Below, in pieces: positions 1 through 5,562 of a DNA stretch of 18,018 nt. The DNA lies in assembly GCA_038124765.1 (NCBI GenBank), contig JAYPCO010000021.1, forward strand, positions 1 through 18,018, read 5' to 3'. Position 1 is the first letter of the stretch. Every line of letters starts with the position of its first letter. The translations under genes were made by a program, and so were the position numbers. The DNA is from HIMB59 sp038124765. GTDB taxonomy: Bacteria; Pseudomonadota; Alphaproteobacteria; HIMB59. A model generated the notes under the pieces. The model searched no databases. It was not told where the DNA came from and saw nothing but the letters and a program-made list of their open reading frames with translations.

Positions 1-581
1 GCCCATTCATCAACAGTCGTTTTTCTAATTTCAATATGAAATTGAATACCATACGCTAGATTATCATATCCAAATATTTGATATTTAGTTGTAGGGGAAC
101 TTCCAATAATTTTTACTTTCTCATTGTTTTCTAATCCTTGAACTTCATAGGAGTGCCATTGAAGTCCTTTTATTTTTGAAGGTAAAAAATCAAATAGAGG
201 ATCCTCTTTGCTTAATTCACTAATATTAATATCTAAGACACCTATTTCAGGAGGGTTTGATTTTACAACTTTACCACCTAAAACCTCTCCTAAAAGCTGA
301 CAACCCAAGCAAAAACCCAAAAAAGGTTTTTTGATATTTAATACATATTCTTTGATTGCTTTTTTTTCAGCAATTAACCAAGGGTACTCATTTTCCATAT
401 GAGTATCCATTGGACCGCCCATACAAAGCATTGCATCAAACTCATCAAGATTTTTTGGTACGCTGTCACCCTCATCTAATTGAATTGTAGTAATTTCATG
501 GCCATCCTCCAAAAGATAATCTTTGAAAGTACCCGGGTCTTCAATGTTGATGTGTTGGAGTGAAATAAACTTCATTTTCAT
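1..581 (-). CDS. Class I glutamine amidotransferase-like protein (partial, C-terminus beyond window)
   Basis: The minus strand stays open from an ATG at 581 to the window edge, giving 193 codons without a stop. The product resembles stand-alone class I (triad) glutamine amidotransferases of the GMP-synthase-like type, which release ammonia from glutamine for an unidentified acceptor. Visible motifs are an early MGGPMDT turn (residues 54-60), the nucleophile elbow GFCLGCQLLG with Cys91, a WHS motif at 142-144, and FHIE with His182 and Glu184 completing the triad. The family usually has a His after the elbow Leu-Gly, where this protein has Cys. A second ATG at 575 could be the start; neither has a clear ribosome binding site. 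It is divergent from yjbQ with 44 bp between starts. The substrate cannot be told from sequence. Confidence 0.85.
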   Translation of the reverse strand, partial: MKMKFISLQHINIEDPGTFKDYLLEDGHEITTIQLDEGDSVPKNLDEFDAMLCMGGPMDTHMENEYPWLIAEKKAIKEYVLNIKKPFLGFCLGCQLLGEVLGGKVVKSNPPEIGVLDINISELSKEDPLFDFLPSKIKGLQWHSYEVQGLENNEKVKIIGSSPTTKYQIFGYDNLAYGIQFHIEIRKTTVDEW

Positions 582-625
582 ATTCTATTTTGCTAATGGT
601 TGATTAGCTATTAAATTATTTACCT

Positions 626-1045
626 ATGAAAAATATAATTGAGTCCAAACATTTTAAAACAACCGGCCAAGGTTTTTATGAAATAACCGATGATGTAAAT
701 AGCTGGGTACTAAATAAAGAATGCAACAAAGGACAACTAAATTTATTTATTCAACATACATCTGCTTCTTTAATTATTATGGAAAATGCAAGCCCAGAGG
801 TTTTAAACGACATAGATGCATACTTTAAAAAAAACATACCTGAAGATTCAAGTTTGTATGAACATAGCTATGAAGGAAATGACGATATGCCTGCTCACTT
901 AAAATATATGTTAACCCAAACGTCCTTAACTATTCCTATGGATCAAGGGGAGTTGTTATTAGGTACTTGGCAAGGAATTTTCTTATATGAGCATCGTTAC
1001 AATCAACATACAAGAAAGATAATATTTAGTTTTACAGGTGATTAA
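626..1045 (+). CDS. yjbQ: YjbQ family protein (UPF0047, secondary thiamine-phosphate synthase-like)
   Basis: This 139-aa protein has the usual length and motifs of the YjbQ/UPF0047 family. They are HTSASL at residues 44-49, the metal-site region GNDDMPAHLK at 84-93, and GTWQGIFLYEHR at 113-124. Members are small soluble trimeric proteins; some show weak thiamine-phosphate synthase activity and the physiological role is unsettled. The ATG at 626 starts directly at the conserved N-terminus. There is no recognisable Shine-Dalgarno sequence, and only 44 bp separates it from the divergent amidotransferase gene. Its stop codon overlaps the end of a small convergent gene by 4 bp. Family assignment is secure; function is known only loosely. 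Confidence 0.93.
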   Translation: MKNIIESKHFKTTGQGFYEITDDVNSWVLNKECNKGQLNLFIQHTSASLIIMENASPEVLNDIDAYFKKNIPEDSSLYEHSYEGNDDMPAHLKYMLTQTSLTIPMDQGELLLGTWQGIFLYEHRYNQHTRKIIFSFTGD

Positions 1046-1158
1046 TTAGAAAAATAATTAAAAGCTATTATTACTAATACAAGCAGTAATAAAACAATAT
1101 TTATTGTGGTAATTACTTTACCGCCGGTTCCCATTTTCTGAAGTTTTGGAAGCTTCAT
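1042..1158 (-). CDS. Small single-span membrane protein, 38 aa
   Basis: An ATG at 1158 opens a 38-codon frame. A basic, Gly-containing N-terminus (MKLPKLQKMGTGGK, residues 1-14) is followed by one strongly hydrophobic helix at about 15-36, ending in NYFSN. By the positive-inside rule the N-terminus should be cytoplasmic. It begins 12 bases after the stop of the lipoprotein gene at 1171-1326, so the two are probably co-transcribed. It has no Shine-Dalgarno sequence and ends within the convergent yjbQ stop codon. I do not recognise a family. The ORF is short, so it rests on its textbook membrane topology and its position behind a well-supported lipoprotein gene. Confidence 0.5.
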   Translation of the reverse strand: MKLPKLQKMGTGGKVITTINIVLLLLVLVIIAFNYFSN

Positions 1159-1170
1159 GAGTGAGATTAA

Positions 1171-1326
1171 TTAGTCTCTAGTAACGGCGCTTTTAACTTT
1201 ATTATATCCCTTTGATACAGCGCCAGCGACAGCGTCGTAAGCATTGTTGGCTTTTTCGCTTACAGTGGCACAGCTGGTTAGAAGAAACAAACTTGAGATT
1301 AAAGCTATGATAAGTTTTTTTGACAT
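1171..1326 (-). CDS. Small entericidin-like lipoprotein, 51 aa
   Basis: The 51-aa product starts with a basic MSKK and a hydrophobic stretch (residues 5-16). A lipobox LLTSC follows, with the lipidated Cys at 19, so the mature protein would be about 33 residues anchored to a membrane. The mature part is Ala-rich with regularly spaced Lys (Ala-Gly-Ala-Val and Lys-Gly-Tyr-Asn-Lys segments), like an amphipathic helix. Size and layout resemble entericidin-type or other tiny envelope lipoproteins, but identity is not established. A near-consensus sigma-70-type promoter lies directly upstream (1334-1362) and implies almost no 5' leader. The next gene on this strand, 12 bases on, encodes a one-helix membrane protein, so the pair may act at the envelope. 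Confidence 0.75.
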   Translation of the reverse strand: MSKKLIIALISSLFLLTSCATVSEKANNAYDAVAGAVSKGYNKVKSAVTRD

Positions 1327-1333
1327 GAAAGGG

Positions 1334-1362
1334 ATTATCAAAAATGTTCAATAAAATGTCAA
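1334..1362 (-). promoter_or_regulatory. Near-consensus sigma-70-type promoter of the small lipoprotein gene
   Basis: On the minus strand a perfect TTGACA (-35, 1362-1357) is separated by 17 bases from GATAAT (-10, 1339-1334), five of six matches to consensus. A start about 7 bases past the -10 falls near 1327, one base before the ATG at 1326. The mRNA would be leaderless or nearly so, which agrees with the absence of a Shine-Dalgarno sequence. Confidence 0.7.
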
Positions 1363-1403
1363 TTCATTTAATTTTAAAATCGTTATATATTTTTGAGATA
1401 TAA

Positions 1404-1583
1404 ATGAACAAAAGAGATTTAATTTTTTTAAATCAGGTAGTCAGAAAGTTAGCTTCCCCTTATTTTGTAGATAACGATATTTATGAGTATGATAGGTTGC
1501 AGTGGGCTACCGGTGTTACAAAATCGGAACTTTATAAAGCTGTCAAACTCATTGAAGACCAATATAAAAAAGTAAAAGAATAG
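1404..1583 (+). CDS. Hypothetical 59-aa protein, possible helix-turn-helix
   Basis: The ATG at 1404 opens a 59-codon frame. The product is highly charged with no signal peptide or membrane segment. Its C-terminal half (residues 33-50, WATGVTKSELYKAVKLIE) has the spacing of a helix-turn-helix: a helix, a Gly-Val turn, then a Ser-Glu-Leu-Tyr recognition-like helix. That resemblance is by eye only. It ends 7 bases before the PhyH-family gene on the same strand, so the two probably share a transcript. A weak TATATT -10-like element lies at 1386-1391. I do not recognise a family. Balanced amino acid composition and tight coupling to the next gene favour a real gene. Confidence 0.55.
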   Translation: MNKRDLIFLNQVVRKLASPYFVDNDIYEYDRLQWATGVTKSELYKAVKLIEDQYKKVKE

Positions 1584-1590
1584 GTTTTTC

Positions 1591-2430
1591 ATGATTAATA
1601 TTAAAATTACAGAAGATCTAAAAGCAAAGTTTCAGGAAGATGGATTTCTTATTCTAGAAAACTTTATCAATCCTCAAAATCTGGAGTCAATAGCTAACCA
1701 GTTCGAACCTCTGTTTGAGGGAAAATATGAAACAGGCATAGGTCCAGATGAGTGGAATTGGAAAAAAGGAAGAGATCCCGAGAATGTTACACGACAAATT
1801 TGTAATGCCTGGAAATCAGATACCATTATTAAAAATATAGTTTGTCATTCTGAAGTAGGAAAAGCATGTGCACAACTTATGGAGTGGTCAGGGGCGAGAC
1901 TGCTTCAAGATAATATCTTATGGAAACCGCCTGGAGGCAAAACTTTAGCCTATCACCAAGATGCAGCCTACGATGACTGGATTGTCCCCCAAACAATGAT
2001 GACTTGTTGGATGCCTTTAGATGATGTTTCACAACAAAAAGGAACATTAGAGTACGTAAAGGGTTCACACTTATGGGGATTAGCTCCTCCACGTGGTCAA
2101 TTTCATGCTCCAGAAGATTACAAAAAAGAATTAAGAGAATTTGCCGAAAAAAATAATAAAAAATTAGAAATTACTTACGTCGAAGTTCCTGCTGGAGGTG
2201 TTGCGTTTCACCATGGCTATACTTGGCATGGTTCAGGCATCAACACTACTCAAGGCAACAGACGAGCCGTGGTTGCGCATTGCATTCCTTCTCATTCAAA
2301 ATTTCATCCAACAAATATTGGAGGAACCGCTCATATCTATAAAAGATATAAAAAACTAAATTCTGATGATTTAGAGGAAAGTTATTTTCCTATTTTATGG
2401 ACTGATGAAGGCTATAGAACAAATGTTTGA
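1591..2430 (+). CDS. Phytanoyl-CoA dioxygenase (PhyH) family Fe(II)/2-oxoglutarate oxygenase
   Basis: This 279-aa protein has the features of PhyH-type Fe(II)/2-oxoglutarate-dependent oxygenases: an N-terminal DGFLILENFINP segment (residues 17-28), the iron-binding HxD pair in YHQDAAY (His122, Asp124), the distal iron ligand in TWHGSG (His213), and an Arg (224 or 225) placed to bind the 2-oxoglutarate carboxylate. All three metal ligands are present, so it should be active. Such enzymes hydroxylate very different small molecules, including acyl-CoAs, ectoine, phosphonates and quaternary amines, so the substrate cannot be assigned. It starts 7 bases after the 59-aa gene and its end overlaps the DUF1192-like gene by 8 bp. 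Length is typical and no signal peptide is present, so it should be cytoplasmic. Confidence 0.92.
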   Translation: MINIKITEDLKAKFQEDGFLILENFINPQNLESIANQFEPLFEGKYETGIGPDEWNWKKGRDPENVTRQICNAWKSDTIIKNIVCHSEVGKACAQLMEWSGARLLQDNILWKPPGGKTLAYHQDAAYDDWIVPQTMMTCWMPLDDVSQQKGTLEYVKGSHLWGLAPPRGQFHAPEDYKKELREFAEKNNKKLEITYVEVPAGGVAFHHGYTWHGSGINTTQGNRRAVVAHCIPSHSKFHPTNIGGTAHIYKRYKKLNSDDLEESYFPILWTDEGYRTNV

Positions 2431-2599
2431 AGAAGAAGAGATAAAAAAAGATAAAAAAATTGATTTGGATGATTTGAGCGTTGAGGAAATTGAAAAGATG
2501 ATTGAAAATCACTTGCAAGAAGCTGAAAAACTAAAAGTTTTATTAAAACAAAAAAAAGAAAAATTAGAGTTAGCGCAAAATTTTTTTAAAAAACCCTAG
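2423..2599 (+). CDS. DUF1192-like small acidic coiled-coil protein, 58 aa
   Basis: The product begins MFEEEE and contains LDDLSVEEIEKMIENHL, then a Lys/Glu-rich helix ending in AQNFFKK. This is the layout of DUF1192, a family of about 60 residues found mainly in alphaproteobacteria: an acidic N-terminus, an L-S-V-E-E-I/L motif, a coiled-coil helix, and a closing A-x-x-F-F-K. Its function is unknown. I chose the ATG at 2423 because family members start with Met-Phe-Asp/Glu; a frame-mate ATG at 2405 would add six atypical residues and overlap PhyH further. The last codons overlap the stop of the convergent DUF1330 gene by about 3 bp. Confidence 0.75.
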   Translation: MFEEEEIKKDKKIDLDDLSVEEIEKMIENHLQEAEKLKVLLKQKKEKLELAQNFFKKP

Positions 2600-3041
2600 T
2601 ATCCCTCAATTACAATAAAGTCAGTCACGGCGCTCTCCTGCCTGACAAGCTTTGCCTTTTCATACTCCAAGGATTGATAAAACTCTTTTGCTTTTTCGTA
2701 GCTCTCAAATTCGACAACGGTTGTCCTATCGACGGGCNNNNNNNNNNNNNNNNNNNNNNNNNNNNNNNNNNNNNNNNNNNNNNNNNNNNNNNNNNNNNNN
2801 NNNNNNNNNNNNNNNNNNNNNNNNNNNNNNNNNNNNNCTCTTTTGCTTTTTCGTAGCTCTCAAATTCGACAACGGTTGTCCTATCGACGGGCCAAGTGCC
2901 CTCTAAAACTTCAAATTGACCACCGCGAATGAGGTACTTACCTCCAAATTTTTCTACCGCTTTAACAGAAAGAGGGGGGTACTGTTGAAAAAGTTCAGAA
3001 TTTTTGACCGAAAGTCTTACAACGACATAGCCTTTTTTCAT
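2596..3041 (-). CDS. DUF1330 family protein, interrupted only by an assembly gap
   Basis: From ATG 3041 the frame encodes KGYVVVRLSVKN, then KFGGKYLIRGGQFEVLEG and VVEFESYEKAKE, all typical of DUF1330, a small ferredoxin-like-fold family of unknown function. The frame then meets 100 Ns. The 55 bases before and after the Ns are identical, so I read them as one sequence. Removing the Ns and one copy (155 bases) continues the frame as FYQSLEYEKAKLVRQ and ends FIVIEGY-stop at 2596. That gives 96 residues, the family's normal length with its normal C-terminus. Read literally, the window gives a false frameshifted tail. The gene is convergent with the DUF1192-like gene, overlapping it by 4 bp. A DnaA-box-like sequence lies 34 bp upstream of its start. 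Confidence 0.9.
2683..2737. repeat. 55-bp direct copy, left side of gap (assembly overlap)
   Basis: These 55 bases, from CTCTTTTGC to GACGGGC, are identical to 2838-2892 on the other side of the N run. Because the copy runs exactly to the first N, it is best explained as the same genomic sequence at the ends of two contigs rather than a biological repeat. Confidence 0.9.
2738..2837. other. Assembly gap of exactly 100 Ns
   Basis: A run of exactly 100 Ns, a conventional placeholder for a gap of unknown size. The identical 55-bp flanks and the restored DUF1330 frame indicate a true gap size of minus 55, meaning the contigs overlap and no sequence is missing. Confidence 0.95.
2838..2892. repeat. 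55-bp direct copy, right side of gap (assembly overlap)
   Basis: This is the second copy of the 55-bp sequence at 2683-2737, starting at the first base after the Ns. It encodes the same DUF1330 residues (about PVDRTTVVEFESYEKAKE), so only one copy should exist in the genome. Confidence 0.9.
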
Positions 3042-3062
3042 AACAAGACCAATAAATATAAC

Positions 3063-3261
3063 TTTTTCACAGAGTTATCCACAGTTATGTAGATAAATTG
3101 ATATAAAAAATATATTGATTAATAAAAAAATCTTTCCAAATGGGCAAAATTAATCATATTTTCTGTCATTTTTTATAATATGTCACAAGTGCATATCGTT
3201 CGAATAAAAACACTATGTGCATTTGGGTAAAAAAATATTATTCTCAGCCAAGTTATGCACA
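3063..3261. other. DnaA-box cluster with AT-rich core (possible replication origin or DnaA-controlled region)
   Basis: The 213-bp gap between the divergent DUF1330 and DUF2141-like genes holds a perfect DnaA box TTATCCACA (3075-3083) and a match to the relaxed consensus TTATNCACA at 3253-3261 (TTATGCACA). A one-mismatch box TTTTTCACA lies at 3063-3071 and a two-mismatch TTATGTAGA at 3085-3093. The left three begin 12 and 10 bp apart, roughly one helical turn each. Between the two ends, 3094-3180 is almost pure A/T, suitable for unwinding. GTGCAT also occurs at 3189-3194 and 3217-3222, with its reverse complement ATGCAC at 3255-3260. An origin is one reading; transcriptional control by DnaA of one or both flanking genes is the other. 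Confidence 0.4.
3075..3083 (+). promoter_or_regulatory. Perfect consensus DnaA box
   Basis: TTATCCACA is an exact match to the strongest bacterial DnaA-binding 9-mer. It lies 34 bp upstream of the DUF1330 start and within the box cluster at 3063-3093. I found no other exact copy in the window. Confidence 0.6.
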
Positions 3262-3707
3262 GATTTGACGCAACTTGGGTTAAAATTAAGTTTTTCCTTA
3301 TATTTCAATGTTTTTTTATTTCAAATAGTGCTTTTTCTGACCATTTAACAGCTAAAATCACTAATTTTGCTAACGGCACTAGTCCTATTTATGTATTAGG
3401 GTACGACAGAAAGTTCTATTTCGAAGAGCGTTCCGCACCTCTTTTTATAGTTTCTGAGCCTGATATTAATCAGTTTAGTCAAATTAACCTAAAGGCGTTT
3501 CCTCATATTAAAATAGGTCTCTTTGCTTTTCAGGATTTAGATGGCGATGGGGAGTTTAGTTTAGATTTTAAGGGAGATCCAGAGGAGCCCTACGGGTTTT
3601 CTTTAAATCCAGGGATTGATTACCAAAGTGTCGTTTTTGAAGATTTTGTATTTGATATGGAGAAATTTGAAAATGTTGAGATTAAACTCCAACTACCTAA
3701 GAAATAA
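3255..3707 (+). CDS. Secreted DUF2141-like protein, 150 aa
   Basis: Residues 10-28 form a signal peptide (a Lys-rich start, then a Phe/Ile-rich core, ending in SAFS before Asp29), so the mature protein of about 122 residues should be periplasmic or exported. The mature part matches DUF2141: a beta-rich start, IGLFAFQDLDGDGEFSLD (87-104) with a calcium-loop-like DLDGDGE, then GDPEEPYGFS (107-116), and a closing VEIKLQ strand. The family's function is unknown. The ATG at 3255 lies inside the DnaA-box-like sequence TTATGCACA and lacks a Shine-Dalgarno sequence, but it is the natural start given the signal peptide. The gene ends 11 bp inside the convergent cysNC gene. Confidence 0.75.
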   Translation: MHRFDATWVKIKFFLIFQCFFISNSAFSDHLTAKITNFANGTSPIYVLGYDRKFYFEERSAPLFIVSEPDINQFSQINLKAFPHIKIGLFAFQDLDGDGEFSLDFKGDPEEPYGFSLNPGIDYQSVVFEDFVFDMEKFENVEIKLQLPKK

Positions 3708-5562
3708 TTTTTAAAATTTTTTGAACACTTTCCTTTAGAGTAGTTTTGGAAGTATTAATATCTAAATCGGGTTTCGTTGGTTTTTCATAGGGGCTGTCTA
3801 TTCCTGTAAAGTTGGGAATTTTGCCTTGTCGTGCTTTTTTATACAACCCTTTGGGATCTCTTTTTTCAGCTATCTTTAAAGGGGTTGAAATATAAATTTC
3901 CTTAAAATCATTTTCCTGAAAAAGCGACCTTGCCATTTCTCTTTCTGATCTAAAAGGGGAAATAAAAGCAGTGATAACAATCAGCCCTGCATCACACATG
4001 AGTTTTGCTACCTCGGCAACTCTGCGAATATTTTCTATTCTATCTTTATCAGTAAAACCTAAATCTTTATTTAAGCCATGGCGAACATTATCACCGTCAA
4101 GAATGTATGTTTTTTTTCCTTGGGCATATAATTCTTTTTCTAAGGCATTGGCGATAGTCGATTTACCCGATCCCGATAAGCCCGTAAGCCAAAGTACTTG
4201 TCCTTTATGACCATTAATTTTCTCTCTTAATTCTTTAGTTATAGAAAGTGACTGAAGATGAATATTTTGTGCTCGGCGTAATGCAAAGTTGATCATCCCC
4301 ACGCCTATGGTTTGATTATTTAACGGATCAATCACTATCAATGATCCTAAATTTTTATTTTCATTGTAGTGTGTAAAGGGAATATTTTTATTTAAAGAGA
4401 TCGTTACTTCTGCCACGTCATTTAATTCTAATTCTTTTCCAGGTTGGTGCTCGAGAGTATTTATATTGTAAAGTTTTTTTATCTCTAAAACCTTCATACT
4501 TGTGGAGGTGTTATGAATTTTTGTAAGATAAGTTCTTCCTGGGTAGCATTTTTCATCTGACATCCAAATCATGTTAATATTGAACTGATCAGCGGTTTCG
4601 ATTAGGGAGTCCTTTTTACATAAGACATCCCCTCGAGATATATCAATCTCTTTATTTAAAGTAATGGTTATACTTTTGTTATAATTGGCTGATTTTAAGC
4701 TATCACTTCCAAGATAAATTTCTTTCACCTTCGCTTTTTGGCGAGAGCTACTAGTGATTATTTCTTCTCCTACTTTAATGCTCCCTGAGGCTATCGTGCC
4801 AGAATATCCGCGAAAATCTAAATTGGGTCTATTTACTCTTTGAACAGGAAATAAAAAATGCTTCGCGATACTTTTTTTGACATCTACTGTTTCTAAATAG
4901 TCAAAAAGTGTTTTGCCCGTATACCATTTCATTGATTTAGATTTTTGATAAACATTATCTCCTTTTAAAGCTGACATAGGAATGCTTTGAATATTTGTAA
5001 AATTTAGTTTTTTTGCAAAACCTAAATAATCTTTTTCAATTTTCTTAAATGTTTTTTGATCATACTTCACTAAATCCATTTTATTGATGGCTAACACAAC
5101 ATTTTTAATTCCCAAGAGAGATACAATAAAAGAATGGCGTTTAGTCTGAGTCATGACCCCATTACGAGCATCGATTAAGAGTATAGCCAAGTCAGCAGTA
5201 GAGGCCCCCGTTGCCATATTGCGAGTGTATTGTTCGTGACCTGGCGTATCTGCAACGATAAACTTTCTTTTACTACTCGAAAAAAATCGATAGGCAACAT
5301 CAATCGTTATTCCTTGCTCACGTTCGGCAGAAAGACCATCGACTAAAAGAGCAAAGTCAATATCCTCCCCTTGTGTACCGTGTTGTTTGGAGTCTTTTTT
5401 TAAAGAGGCCACTTGATCATCAAAAATCATTTGCGATTCATAGAGCATTCTACCTATCAAGGTACTTTTCCCATCATCCACAGAGCCACAGGTAATAAAA
5501 CGAAGTAGCTCTAGCGAGGCTTGTTCTTGAATATATTTATTAATCGATTGAATACTGGCCAT
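3697..5562 (-). CDS. cysNC: Bifunctional sulfate adenylyltransferase subunit 1 / adenylylsulfate kinase (CysN-CysC fusion)
   Basis: This 621-aa fusion carries two enzymes of sulfate activation. Residues 1-440 are the CysN GTPase: GSVDDGKST P-loop at 26-34, DTPGHEQY at 105-112 and NKMD at 160-163, followed by the beta-barrel domains. With CysD it couples GTP hydrolysis to making APS from ATP and sulfate. Residues about 450-621 are APS kinase, which phosphorylates APS to PAPS: GLSGSGKST P-loop at 461-469, DGDNVRHGLNKDLGF at 489-503, FISPFRSERE at 533-541 and the RDPKGLY segment at 568-574. All key motifs are intact in both halves. The ATG overlaps the cysD stop by one base, and a partial GAGGG Shine-Dalgarno lies inside cysD, so translation is probably coupled. 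The fusion matches NodQ/CysNC proteins of other proteobacteria. Confidence 0.97.
   Translation of the reverse strand: MASIQSINKYIQEQASLELLRFITCGSVDDGKSTLIGRMLYESQMIFDDQVASLKKDSKQHGTQGEDIDFALLVDGLSAEREQGITIDVAYRFFSSSKRKFIVADTPGHEQYTRNMATGASTADLAILLIDARNGVMTQTKRHSFIVSLLGIKNVVLAINKMDLVKYDQKTFKKIEKDYLGFAKKLNFTNIQSIPMSALKGDNVYQKSKSMKWYTGKTLFDYLETVDVKKSIAKHFLFPVQRVNRPNLDFRGYSGTIASGSIKVGEEIITSSSRQKAKVKEIYLGSDSLKSANYNKSITITLNKEIDISRGDVLCKKDSLIETADQFNINMIWMSDEKCYPGRTYLTKIHNTSTSMKVLEIKKLYNINTLEHQPGKELELNDVAEVTISLNKNIPFTHYNENKNLGSLIVIDPLNNQTIGVGMINFALRRAQNIHLQSLSITKELREKINGHKGQVLWLTGLSGSGKSTIANALEKELYAQGKKTYILDGDNVRHGLNKDLGFTDKDRIENIRRVAEVAKLMCDAGLIVITAFISPFRSEREMARSLFQENDFKEIYISTPLKIAEKRDPKGLYKKARQGKIPNFTGIDSPYEKPTKPDLDINTSKTTLKESVQKILKIIS

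Noticed and set aside
2405..2422. Upstream ATG start for the DUF1192-like gene
   Set aside because: It would add MKAIEQ, overlap PhyH further, and not match the family's Met-Phe-acidic start.
2625..2737. C-terminal tail of the DUF1330 frame as read literally through the Ns
   Set aside because: The 155-base insertion shifts the frame, so the tail read from 2737 down to 2625 is an artefact. The correct frame ends at 2596 after joining the overlap.
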